Positions 54,806-62,438 of a DNA stretch of 64,000 bases are shown in pieces. The notes beneath the pieces were generated by a model that searched no databases, was not told the DNA's origin, and saw only the letters and a program-made list of their open reading frames with translations. The stretch comes from JAAZCI01 sp046462535. GTDB lineage: Bacteria > Pseudomonadota > Gammaproteobacteria > Cardiobacteriales > Wohlfahrtiimonadaceae. Numbering within the stretch: the stretch's first letter is position 1; the number at the start of each line of letters is the position of its first letter. Made by a program: the position numbers and the translations under genes. Where the stretch lies: positions 15,716-79,715 of the forward strand of contig JBKGVF010000016.1 of NCBI GenBank assembly GCA_046462535.1, given 5' to 3'.

Positions 54806-55225
54806 CTATTTAATGACAAAGACAGGGGCTTGAACATGCTCAATAATACTCTCACTGACACTTCCGAGCACCATCTTTTGAAGCTTATTATGCCCTCGAG
54901 AGCCGACAAAAACCCAATCATAACTTCCAGCATCGGCAATATCCCCAACCGTACGTCCCGGATCACCCACCTGTATCTTCATCTCATAGGTAAGACCACT
55001 CTCTTTCAGTATCTCATCAACTGGCTCTAATCGCTTTTTTCGGGATGATTCAATATGGGCTTTATCAAGGCAGTGGATTATCTCATTCTGTGCGGCACGC
55101 TTACTCACAACATAGAGTGCCGTAATCGAAACATCCTCTAACTGCTTAGCTAATGCAATCGCCTCTTTTGTTGCTTTCACCGACCCTTTTGAGCCATCAA
55201 CAGCTAATAAAATCTTTTTCGACAT
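54806..55225 (-). CDS. Universal stress protein (UspA family)
   Basis: The 139-residue product is a single-domain UspA-family protein. It has the N-terminal strand KKILLAVDGSKGSVKA and the nucleotide-binding motif GSRGHNKLQKMVLGSVS, so it probably binds ATP. Role by family: stress survival, with no defined reaction. It stands alone, diverging from the M42 peptidase gene across 245 bases. Confidence 0.93.
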   Translation of the reverse strand: MSKKILLAVDGSKGSVKATKEAIALAKQLEDVSITALYVVSKRAAQNEIIHCLDKAHIESSRKKRLEPVDEILKESGLTYEMKIQVGDPGRTVGDIADAGSYDWVFVGSRGHNKLQKMVLGSVSESIIEHVQAPVFVIK

Positions 55226-55470
55226 TCTTTTGCACCTCTAAGTTTACTATTATTAATCACTCTATCGTGAAGAACCATCATTAGAGCCTCTGCGGTGATG
55301 GTATGATAGAGAACGCTCAGTTAAAGATGATTCTTGCTTAGGCGATCTCTTAAGCAGACTTAATGAATCATCCTATATCCATTAGTATAGCTTTAATCTT
55401 AGATTAAAACAGAGTGCATAGATCAATTATCATTAATCTAAAATAGATATATGTTATTAGGAGTCCTTTT

Positions 55471-56514
55471 ATGGCTACCCAGTCCGAAACGCAGATCCTC
55501 TTCTATCTTAAAAATCTCATCAATACCCCAAGTCCCTCTGGCTTTACCCATCAGCTGATTGATCAAATTAGTCAACAACTATCACAATGGAATTGTCCCC
55601 ATCAGATTACCCGTAAAGGAGGAATTCTTATCTCGCTTCCTGGTAAAGATGAGCAGAACAGACGGATGATTACCGCCCATATTGATACATTAGGGGCCAT
55701 GGTTAAAGAGGTTAAAACAGATGGGCGCCTTCGTCTCTCAAAAGTGGGGGGATTTAACTGGAATGCAGTAGAAGGCGCTTATGTAACCGTACATACTGCC
55801 TCAGGTAAAGAGTATCGCGGCACCATTTTACATGAGAAGAGCTCCATCCATATTCATCGAGATTGTGGCTCTCTCCCACGCGATGATGAGTCAATGGAGT
55901 TGCGCCTAGATCTTCCTACGACAAGTGCTCAAGAGAGTCTCGCATTGGGGATTAATATTGGAGATTTCATCTCATTTGATCCTAACTATGAGTTCACGGC
56001 ATCAGGATTTATTAAAGCGCGCCACCTTGACGATAAAGCAGCGGTCGCCCTCCTTCTCTACCTACTGGAGGAGAGTGCAAAATATACTCTACCTCATGGA
56101 GTTGATATTCTAATCTCAAATAATGAAGAGGTGGGCTTTGGTGGCAACTCCTCTATCGCAAAGGAGGTTGTGGAGTATGTTGCCCTTGATATGGGCGCTG
56201 TCGGGATGGGGCAAAACTCAAGCGAGATGGCCGTCTCTATCTGCGCTAAAGATGCTTCAGGTCCTTATCACTATGGGTTAACACAGCAACTCATCCAGCT
56301 TGCGAAACAGAATCAGATTCCCCATCGTATCGATATCTATCCCTTCTATGGCTCCGACGCTTCTGCTGCAGTACGTGCAGGCTATGATCTTCGTCATGCC
56401 CTCTTTGGCCCCGGAATCGATGCCTCCCACGCCCTAGAGCGCACCCATCTCGACGCCTTAGTTGCCACCTACCAACTACTCATCGCTTATCTCACCTCCC
56501 CCATGGCACAATAG
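55471..56514 (+). CDS. M42-family metal-dependent aminopeptidase
   Basis: The 347-residue cytoplasmic protein has the M42 metal ligands: H70 and D72 in AHIDTLG, D187 in HLDDKAA, E219/E220 in NNEEVG, D240 in ALDMGAVG and H320 near the C-terminus. Family members remove N-terminal residues from peptides and form tetrahedral 12-mers. The lack of an inhibitory or secretory N-terminus points to peptide recycling. Substrate specificity cannot be told from the sequence. TAGGAG precedes the ATG. Confidence 0.88.
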   Translation: MATQSETQILFYLKNLINTPSPSGFTHQLIDQISQQLSQWNCPHQITRKGGILISLPGKDEQNRRMITAHIDTLGAMVKEVKTDGRLRLSKVGGFNWNAVEGAYVTVHTASGKEYRGTILHEKSSIHIHRDCGSLPRDDESMELRLDLPTTSAQESLALGINIGDFISFDPNYEFTASGFIKARHLDDKAAVALLLYLLEESAKYTLPHGVDILISNNEEVGFGGNSSIAKEVVEYVALDMGAVGMGQNSSEMAVSICAKDASGPYHYGLTQQLIQLAKQNQIPHRIDIYPFYGSDASAAVRAGYDLRHALFGPGIDASHALERTHLDALVATYQLLIAYLTSPMAQ

Positions 56515-56656
56515 AGACTATAGACCGAGTAAGCTCTCTATCTTACTCAAGATAAATCCCTTATAATCTTTTAAGCAATTAACCATTAACGATAAGCTGC
56601 AAATGATAGAGTCGTTATCGAATAGACCCCTTCATTTAATCTAAAAAGGTATCTCA

Positions 56657-57523
56657 ATGTTACAATCAATGACGGGATTTGCCCGTGAAATCGAAACAAC
56701 CGATCTTGGCCTCCTTACTGTTGAGATCCGTAGCGTCAATCACCGCTACCTCGATCCTAACTTCCGTCTTCCCGAGGTTCTCCGTAGTTTTGAAACAGAT
56801 CTTCGTGAGCAGCTACAGCAGAATCTCTCGCGCGGACGTATTGAGGTGACCATTCGCCTCGATTTTGAGCAAAATCCGGCACAAACTCTAATCTTTAATG
56901 AAGCATTAGCAAAAAGGATTATTGAGATACATAATGAAACACAAGCTCTGCTTAATGATGATGAGGAGCTAGAGGCTACTGAGCTCCTAACCTTCCCCAA
57001 TGTCATTACTCAAGCTGCGCCGGATCCTGAGCAGATTAAAGCCCCTCTATTAGCTACATTTGAGCGCGCATTGACCTCTCTCAATGAGAATCGCCAACGG
57101 GAGGGGGCTCGCATCACCACAATGTTACAGGAGCGTCTACAGAAAATGGCCTCTTTAGTAGAGCGCGCGCGCACCATACGCCCTCTAGCACTCGAGCGTA
57201 TTAAAAATCGTCTTCTAGAGCGCCTAAATGAGCTCGAAGTTGAACATGATCCCCATCGTCTTGAACAGGAGCTTCTCTATATTGCACAGCGTCTCGATAT
57301 TGATGAGGAGATCGATCGGCTTAATGCTCATATTGCTGAGATGGCTGAAGTCTTTAAACGGAAAGAGCCGGTTGGTAGACGACTCGACTTTCTCTCCCAA
57401 GAACTTAATCGCGAAGCCAATACTCTCGGCTCTAAATCTCAAGATGTTGAGTTGACCCAAATTGGAGTTGATCTTAAAGTCTTAATTGAGCAGATTCGTG
57501 AACAGATTCAGAACATAGAGTAA
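56657..57523 (+). CDS. yicC: YicC-family endoribonuclease
   Basis: YicC is a cytoplasmic hexameric endoribonuclease implicated in RNA decay. The 288-residue product has the N-terminal signature MLQSMTGFARE, EIRSVNHRYLDPNFRLPE and the C-terminal GRRLDFLSQELNREANTLGSKSQD. Length is normal. Its stop shares one base with the start of the next gene (TAATG), so that gene is likely translated by reinitiation. Confidence 0.96.
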   Translation: MLQSMTGFAREIETTDLGLLTVEIRSVNHRYLDPNFRLPEVLRSFETDLREQLQQNLSRGRIEVTIRLDFEQNPAQTLIFNEALAKRIIEIHNETQALLNDDEELEATELLTFPNVITQAAPDPEQIKAPLLATFERALTSLNENRQREGARITTMLQERLQKMASLVERARTIRPLALERIKNRLLERLNELEVEHDPHRLEQELLYIAQRLDIDEEIDRLNAHIAEMAEVFKRKEPVGRRLDFLSQELNREANTLGSKSQDVELTQIGVDLKVLIEQIREQIQNIE

Positions 57524-58539
57524 TGATATTTTCAGCCTATAAAAACCCCTACTATAACCCTAACAAACAGCATCATCGCCCTAACGGCTTTGATAATTTA
57601 GAGCCTACTCCTCTGTTACAAGGCTCAGAGCTATGGCGCTGGTACCGCAATAATCGCAAAAAAGGATTGCCCCGTCCCCCTCATGGTGGATATCCAACCT
57701 TTCAAAAGTTGTGGGTTACCCAACCGGACTTTAATCTAACTGGAGATCGAGTCTGGTGGCTATTTCATTCCACACTACTCTTTAAGTTCGGTGACCAATT
57801 TTTTCTTACCGATCCTATCTTTTCACAACGCTGCTCACCCCTACAATTTTTAGGACCAAAACGGAAGACAAACCCCCTCTTTACACTTGAGGATCTCCCT
57901 AAAATTACGGCAATCCTCATCTCCCACAATCATTATGATCACCTCGATCGCAATACGATCCGCTGGTTTATTCGTCATCATCCCGAGATCTCCTTTATTG
58001 TTCCACTAGGCTTAAAGCGGTGGTTTACCCGACTAGGAGCAAAAATGGTAACAGAGCTCGACTGGTGGGATCAACAGCCCTTTACACTTAACCAAGACCC
58101 CCTTACTAAAGTGACCATTACTGCCTTACCAGCACATCATTGGAGTAAACGAACACTTTGGGATAGTAAACGAACCTTATGGTGTGGCTATATGTTGACC
58201 TACCAAGGGGGTAATCACTACTTTGCTGGAGATACCGCCTACTTTAAGAGTATTACTCAAATTGGTGATGCCTTTCCTATCAACACTGCCTTTATCCCAA
58301 TTGGGGCTTATCTTCCAAGACAATTTATGAAGAATCAACATAGCAGCCCTAAAGAAGGGATGAGAATTTTACGCGAAGTGGGGGCAGAAAAGATGGTACC
58401 CATCCATTGGGGTACCTTTGAGTTGGCAAATGATGGCCTCGATGGTGCCCTACGAGGCTTGGATAACTGGCTAGAGCGTACACCTGAGTTTGGGCAAAGA
58501 GTAAGCATTTTAAAGATGGGAGAGGCTCTCCCCCTATAA
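57523..58539 (+). CDS. Metallo-beta-lactamase-fold hydrolase (NAPE-PLD/UlaG-like)
   Basis: The 338-residue protein has the metallo-beta-lactamase motif H135-N-H137-Y-D139-H140, the later metal ligands in FAGDTAYF and PIHWGTFEL, and an N-terminal region with the aromatic pattern PTFQKLWVTQPDF. This resembles the NAPE-PLD/RomA branch, whose members include phospholipase D-type enzymes, but the substrate is unknown. It has no signal peptide. One-base overlap with yicC makes a tight pair. tRNA-Arg follows. Confidence 0.85.
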   Translation: MIFSAYKNPYYNPNKQHHRPNGFDNLEPTPLLQGSELWRWYRNNRKKGLPRPPHGGYPTFQKLWVTQPDFNLTGDRVWWLFHSTLLFKFGDQFFLTDPIFSQRCSPLQFLGPKRKTNPLFTLEDLPKITAILISHNHYDHLDRNTIRWFIRHHPEISFIVPLGLKRWFTRLGAKMVTELDWWDQQPFTLNQDPLTKVTITALPAHHWSKRTLWDSKRTLWCGYMLTYQGGNHYFAGDTAYFKSITQIGDAFPINTAFIPIGAYLPRQFMKNQHSSPKEGMRILREVGAEKMVPIHWGTFELANDGLDGALRGLDNWLERTPEFGQRVSILKMGEALPL

Positions 58540-58578
58540 ATTTTTATTTTATCCTGTATAATACCTCTATTATCTTTT

Positions 58579-58655
58579 GCGCCTATAGCTCAGTTGGATA
58601 GAGTGTTGGTTTCCGAAACCAAAGGTCAGAGGTTCGATCCCTCTTAGGCGCGCCA
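58579..58655 (+). tRNA. argX: tRNA-Arg (anticodon CCG)
   Basis: The 77-base sequence folds as a tRNA with acceptor GCGCCTA/TAGGCGC, discriminator G and encoded CCA. The anticodon arm is TTGGT/ACCAA around TTCCGAA, giving anticodon CCG for CGG codons. The T-arm has GGTTCGATC. The symbol is a guess; the isoacceptor is certain. Confidence 0.97.
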
Positions 58656-58665
58656 CCTAATCATG

Positions 58666-58701
58666 AAAGCGGTTTAATAGATCTTATTAAACCGCTTTTT
58701 T
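58666..58701 (+). terminator. Terminator after tRNA-Arg
   Basis: A 14-base perfect stem (aaagcggtttaata and complement) with a five-base loop is followed by a run of T. It is one of the strongest in the window and starts 11 bases past the CCA end. Confidence 0.95.
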
Positions 58702-58790
58702 ATCCTACCTAAATCCCCTCTCTAATCTACTCTTATCTTGCTTTATCGACATACAGGTATTAGATAAAAGCTACTTATCTCCTCACATAT

Positions 58791-58820
58791 AAAAAAGCCC
58801 CCTTACGCTAATAAGGAGGC
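58791..58820 (-). terminator. Terminator after htpX
   Basis: On the minus strand GCCTCCTTA pairs with TAAGGGGGC (one G-U pair) around a six-base loop and is followed by TTTTTTATAT. Confidence 0.88.
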
Positions 58821-58854
58821 CTACTCTATTTTATAACCCTGTAGAAGAGTTAGT

Positions 58855-59724
58855 TTATTGTTTTCTTAACGCCGCAATACGACGCTCTAAGGGAGGATGG
58901 GTACTAAAGAGGGATGCAAATCCTCCTGCAATACCAAATGCTTTTAACTCATCAGGAAGATCACTCTCTCTTCGTGCTCCTCTTTGTAATGCCTCTAAAG
59001 CCCTTGCCATCTGCTCCGCTGACGTTAATTTCGCTCCTCCAGCATCGGCACGATACTCTCGATAACGACTAAAGGCACTCGTAATTAGCTGAGCTAAGAA
59101 GCCAAAGAGAAGCTGAAAGAGCATCTCAAACATAATTTGACTACCGTGACTACTACGTTGATTCCCCTCATTACCACGATTAGCCACTATAGCCGCTAAC
59201 ACCTTACTCAAAAAGATCACAAAGGTATTCACAACCCCCTGTAGCAGCATCATCGTCACCATATCACCATTGGCAACGTGGGCCATCTCATGCCCTATTA
59301 CCGCCTCCATCTCATCACGCGTCATCACTTTCGTTAAGCCTGTACTAATCGCCACTAGTGAATCATTCTTACTTGCTCCTGTGGCAAACGCATTGGGCGA
59401 TGGGGAGTTGAATATCCCTACCTCTGGAGTCTTAATCCCTAATCGTCTTGCCTGCTGCTCTACAACCCCTAAATACCAACGCTCAAATTCTGTTGAGGGG
59501 GTTGTAATAATCTGCACCCCCATCGAGCGTTTTGCCATACTTTTAGAACGCTGTAATGAAATAAAAGAGCCTGCAAATCCGATTAAACTTGCTATAAAAA
59601 GTAGACCAATATAACTCTCTTGCCCACCTAACGCCTCTTCAATACCCGTAATCTTCAATAAGATTGAAATAACCGCCATGACGGCCATATTGGTTGAAAA
59701 CCATAAAAAACCACGTTTTAGCAT
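58855..59724 (-). CDS. htpX: Membrane zinc protease HtpX
   Basis: HtpX is an inner-membrane M48 metalloprotease that degrades misfolded membrane proteins; in E. coli it is part of the Cpx regulon. The 289-residue product has two N-terminal membrane helices (about 5-24 and 38-57), the zinc motif H145-EMA-H149, two further hydrophobic segments and the third-ligand region YREYRADAGG. A Cpx-type regulator pair is encoded at 46983-48988, but I did not find a clear CpxR site here. Confidence 0.97.
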   Translation of the reverse strand: MLKRGFLWFSTNMAVMAVISILLKITGIEEALGGQESYIGLLFIASLIGFAGSFISLQRSKSMAKRSMGVQIITTPSTEFERWYLGVVEQQARRLGIKTPEVGIFNSPSPNAFATGASKNDSLVAISTGLTKVMTRDEMEAVIGHEMAHVANGDMVTMMLLQGVVNTFVIFLSKVLAAIVANRGNEGNQRSSHGSQIMFEMLFQLLFGFLAQLITSAFSRYREYRADAGGAKLTSAEQMARALEALQRGARRESDLPDELKAFGIAGGFASLFSTHPPLERRIAALRKQ

Positions 59725-59767
59725 ACTTCTTCTCCATCATTAGAGTACATGCTGTTAATTATAGCGA

Positions 59768-59800
59768 TAAAAAAAGCCTACCGCTTAAATAGAGTAGGCT
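59768..59800 (-). terminator. Terminator after rplS
   Basis: On the minus strand AGCCTAC pairs with GTAGGCT around a 12-base loop and is followed by seven T residues. It separates rplS from htpX. Confidence 0.9.
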
Positions 59801-59828
59801 TCGATCTTGATTCTTTTTATAGAGTGAC

Positions 59829-60194
59829 TTAAGCAGTCTTCTCTCTCGCTGTAAGCTTCTCTTTAATTCTTGCAGCACGTCCTGCACGATCACGAAGATA
59901 GTAGAGCTTAGAACGACGTACGCTACCTCTACGCTTAACTGTAATCCCGGCAATCATTGGGCTATAAGTTTGGAATGTACGCTCCATACCAACACCGTGA
60001 GAGATTCTTCTTACGATAAATGAAGAACCTAAACCACGATTACGTTTAGCTAATACAACCCCTTCAAAGGCCTGAAAGCGCTCGCGATCACCCTCTGTTA
60101 CACGAACCTGAACAACAACCGTATCACCAGGATTAAACTCTGGAAGCTCTTTCGCATCCATCACCTGACGCTCTAATTTTTCTATAATATTCAT
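59829..60194 (-). CDS. rplS: 50S ribosomal protein L19
   Basis: L19 lies at the interface of the two ribosomal subunits. The 121-residue protein shows the family core FNPGDTVVVQVRVTEGDRER, AFEGVVLAKRNRGLGSSF and VKRRGSVRRSKLYYLRDRAG. Length is normal. In most bacteria rplS ends the rpsP-rimM-trmD operon; here yciO lies upstream on the same strand, so rplS appears to have its own promoter (60246-60251). Confidence 0.98.
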   Translation of the reverse strand: MNIIEKLERQVMDAKELPEFNPGDTVVVQVRVTEGDRERFQAFEGVVLAKRNRGLGSSFIVRRISHGVGMERTFQTYSPMIAGITVKRRGSVRRSKLYYLRDRAGRAARIKEKLTAREKTA

Positions 60195-60245
60195 ACCTAA
60201 ACCTTTCTATTAAAATATTTTGGCCAAATTTATTCTAAGCTGGCT

Positions 60246-60251
60246 ATTATA
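60246..60251 (-). promoter_or_regulatory. Candidate promoter -10 for rplS
   Basis: A perfect TATAAT on the minus strand follows an A/T tract (CTG then eight T) that could act as an UP-like element. The leader to the rplS ATG would be about 45 bases. The -35 (CTGTTT at 17-base spacing) is weak. Confidence 0.5.
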
Positions 60252-60275
60252 CACTCTTGAAAGAAAAAAAACAGC

Positions 60276-60899
60276 CTACGATTCAAATAATTCGACACTA
60301 CCCAATCCTACCCTAAGCACTTCTGGAGCTCCTGAGCTTAAGTCGATAACTGTAGTATCCTGCATTGGACAGGCACCTCCATCAATGACAGCATCGACAC
60401 GATCCTGCAATACCTCCTCAACAAGAGAGGGTGTGTTTAGCTCATATGGATCTAAGTTTGGCAATGTTAATGTTGTAGAGAGAAGAGGCTCCCCTAACTC
60501 TTTTAAAAGCGCCTGCACAATATTATGATTAGGAACTCTTAAGCCAACTGTATTCCGCCCAGGCATTAATAATCGTTTAGGTACCTCTCGCGTCCCTTCT
60601 AAAATAAGGGTATATGCACCAGGCAAAATCGCTTTTAAAAGGCGAAACTGGCTATTATCAACACGAGCGTATTGTGATAATTCAGAGAGGTCTTCACAGA
60701 CAAGTGAAAAGTAGTGACTCTTCTTGTCCACCTGGCGAATCTGCCGAATACGATCCATCCCCTGCTGATTTCCTAAGCGACAACAGAGCGCATAACTTGA
60801 GTCGGTTGGATAGACCAAGATGCCTCCATCCATTAATAATGCAACGGCCTCTCGAATTAGTCGCTCTTGAGGATTTTCTGGATGAATAGTTAATAACAT
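60276..60899 (-). CDS. yciO: YciO-family (Sua5/YrdC-fold) protein
   Basis: The 207-residue protein has the Sua5/YciO/YrdC fold: GGILVYPTDSSYALCC, the RIRQIRQVDKKSHYFSLVC nucleotide pocket and PGAYTLILEGTREVPKRL. The pattern and length match YciO rather than TsaC. YrdC/TsaC makes threonylcarbamoyl-AMP for tRNA t6A; the role of YciO is not settled. It follows nudF by 10 bases. Confidence 0.9.
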   Translation of the reverse strand: MLLTIHPENPQERLIREAVALLMDGGILVYPTDSSYALCCRLGNQQGMDRIRQIRQVDKKSHYFSLVCEDLSELSQYARVDNSQFRLLKAILPGAYTLILEGTREVPKRLLMPGRNTVGLRVPNHNIVQALLKELGEPLLSTTLTLPNLDPYELNTPSLVEEVLQDRVDAVIDGGACPMQDTTVIDLSSGAPEVLRVGLGSVELFES

Positions 60900-60909
60900 G
60901 ATTTATACC

Positions 60910-61524
60910 TCACTTCTTAAATCGATGGTAATGAATTTGAAACCAGAGCATCGCAACTAAAGTAGATGCATTATCCAACATCCCTCTCTCAAGAAGTGTG
61001 AATGCCTCATCTCGCTTTAGAACAAATGCTCGGATCTCTTCCCCTTCCGCTGCTACCCCATAAATTCCTCCAGCATTAGCTAAGGAGCAGAGCCCAAGAA
61101 AAAGATGCATCCGCTCATTACTCCCTCCCGTCGAGCTAAAGTAATTTTGGATCGGAATCAACTGCTCTAGCTCAATACCAGCCTCCTCTTGAGTCTCTCT
61201 TTTTGCAACCTCAGCAGGACTCTCCCCCTCTTCTATTAATCCTGCAACAATCTCTATAGTCCAAGGGGTGCTACTTTCACCTATCAGAGGAACACGAATC
61301 TGCTCAATAAGCAAGAGCGAATCGAGCTCAGGATCATAGAGTAACACTCCCACCGCATCCTCGCGCACAATTACTTCACGAAGAATCTCATCACTCATCC
61401 CCCCACGATAGAGAGCATGCTTTACTGTCACTGCATCTAACTTAAAAAAACCTGAGTAGCGCCGCTCTCTTGAGAGAAGCAGAACATCATCATTATTAAA
61501 TCTCTTCATTCCTTCATCACCCAT
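60910..61524 (-). CDS. nudF: ADP-ribose pyrophosphatase (Nudix)
   Basis: NudF hydrolyses ADP-ribose to AMP and ribose 5-phosphate. The 204-residue product holds the full Nudix box at about 95-117, G-x5-E-x7-REx2EExG (AGLIEEGESPAEVAKRETQEEAGI region), with the upstream EIVAG pattern of the ADP-ribose branch. Two ATG starts are possible, 61524 and 61509; neither has a well-placed ribosome-binding site, and the first abuts the T tract of a terminator hairpin. Confidence 0.9.
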   Translation of the reverse strand: MGDEGMKRFNNDDVLLLSRERRYSGFFKLDAVTVKHALYRGGMSDEILREVIVREDAVGVLLYDPELDSLLLIEQIRVPLIGESSTPWTIEIVAGLIEEGESPAEVAKRETQEEAGIELEQLIPIQNYFSSTGGSNERMHLFLGLCSLANAGGIYGVAAEGEEIRAFVLKRDEAFTLLERGMLDNASTLVAMLWFQIHYHRFKK

Positions 61525-61555
61525 AAAAAAAGCTACTATTAATCATAGTAGCTTT
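61525..61555 (-). terminator. Hairpin terminator between mepK and nudF
   Basis: On the minus strand AAAGCTACTA pairs with its complement around a seven-base loop, followed by seven T residues that run straight into the nudF ATG. It ends mepK transcription, or attenuates read-through into nudF. Confidence 0.85.
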
Positions 61556-61586
61556 ATCAATTCAATCACGAGAGGAGATATATCTA

Positions 61587-62192
61587 TTAACTGCCCCAGG
61601 TACGAACCTGACCACTATCAATATGAACAAAGCTCGAGCGGCTATAGTATCCAACGCCTCCAGCTTTTAAAGAGAGTGCTGCATTACGTAACTGAGCAGT
61701 CGAGATCCCTGGCATACGTATATCAATTGCTTTTCCTTGCATATGGAAACTGCTTTTCGCCACTCCACCCATATTGCGGCGTAACATAGCATTTGTTTTT
61801 GGTGAACGATATCCACTTAAGCCATGAACGGGTTTTGTATAGCCTAATTGCAACGTCATTGCGTAAAGCTGATCTAATACATGAGGATCATACAATTTTG
61901 CCGTATTAGTTCTTCGATCTCTTAACGCCCACGACAGTTCATCTAATGACTCTCTAATATAGCCTTCCCCTGGGATCCAGTAAATGACTCGAGAAGTCTC
62001 TCCTAACGAAGGGGTATAGATGACCAGCTCTCGTTCATTAGTTAACGCTTGCTTAGCGAGCGCAGGATTCATTCCAAACACACCTAGTGTCGCACATCCT
62101 GCTAAAACACCCGTCGCTTTTTTAAGTAGATCTCGGCGGTTCTCATCGATGAGAGCATTATGCTCTTCTATATATAGTTCTATATCTGTCAT
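61587..62192 (-). CDS. mepK: Murein DD-endopeptidase MepK (YcbK, Tat-exported)
   Basis: MepK is a periplasmic peptidoglycan crosslink hydrolase (DUF882/M15 family) that can cut both 4-3 and 3-3 bridges in E. coli. The 201-residue precursor has a twin-arginine signal, NRRDLLKKATGVLAG at 18-32, preceded by an unusually long 17-residue n-region, and zinc residues H150 (SFHMQGKAID), D157 and H190 (FVHIDSG). It depends on Tat, for which TatA and TatB are encoded at 26115-27035. It stands alone, diverging from dnaB. Confidence 0.93.
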   Translation of the reverse strand: MTDIELYIEEHNALIDENRRDLLKKATGVLAGCATLGVFGMNPALAKQALTNERELVIYTPSLGETSRVIYWIPGEGYIRESLDELSWALRDRRTNTAKLYDPHVLDQLYAMTLQLGYTKPVHGLSGYRSPKTNAMLRRNMGGVAKSSFHMQGKAIDIRMPGISTAQLRNAALSLKAGGVGYYSRSSFVHIDSGQVRTWGS

Positions 62193-62322
62193 ATCGTTTA
62201 TTTAGAATGGAAAATCCAATACTTATCCTCTCGTTGATAAGCCTAATATCTTAGACCCTATGATTTCATTTGGCAAATCTGGATCATTTAAATATTTTAT
62301 TGAGTTCAAAAAACTCTTAATA

Positions 62323-62351
62323 ATTTTCCTCTTAAGAAGCTATGCTAAAAT
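62323..62351 (+). promoter_or_regulatory. Candidate extended -10 promoter for dnaB
   Basis: TGC directly before TAAAAT (62346-62351) forms an extended -10. The -35 position (about 62323) is poor, as is common for extended -10 promoters. The leader to the dnaB ATG would be about 80 bases. Confidence 0.5.
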
Positions 62352-62438
62352 AGCTGATCTTCAATCGGAATCTGAGCTCATTTGGCTAAATTTAATCCGA
62401 ACATACTACCATTTAATAGGAGTACATAAAAGGAAAAT

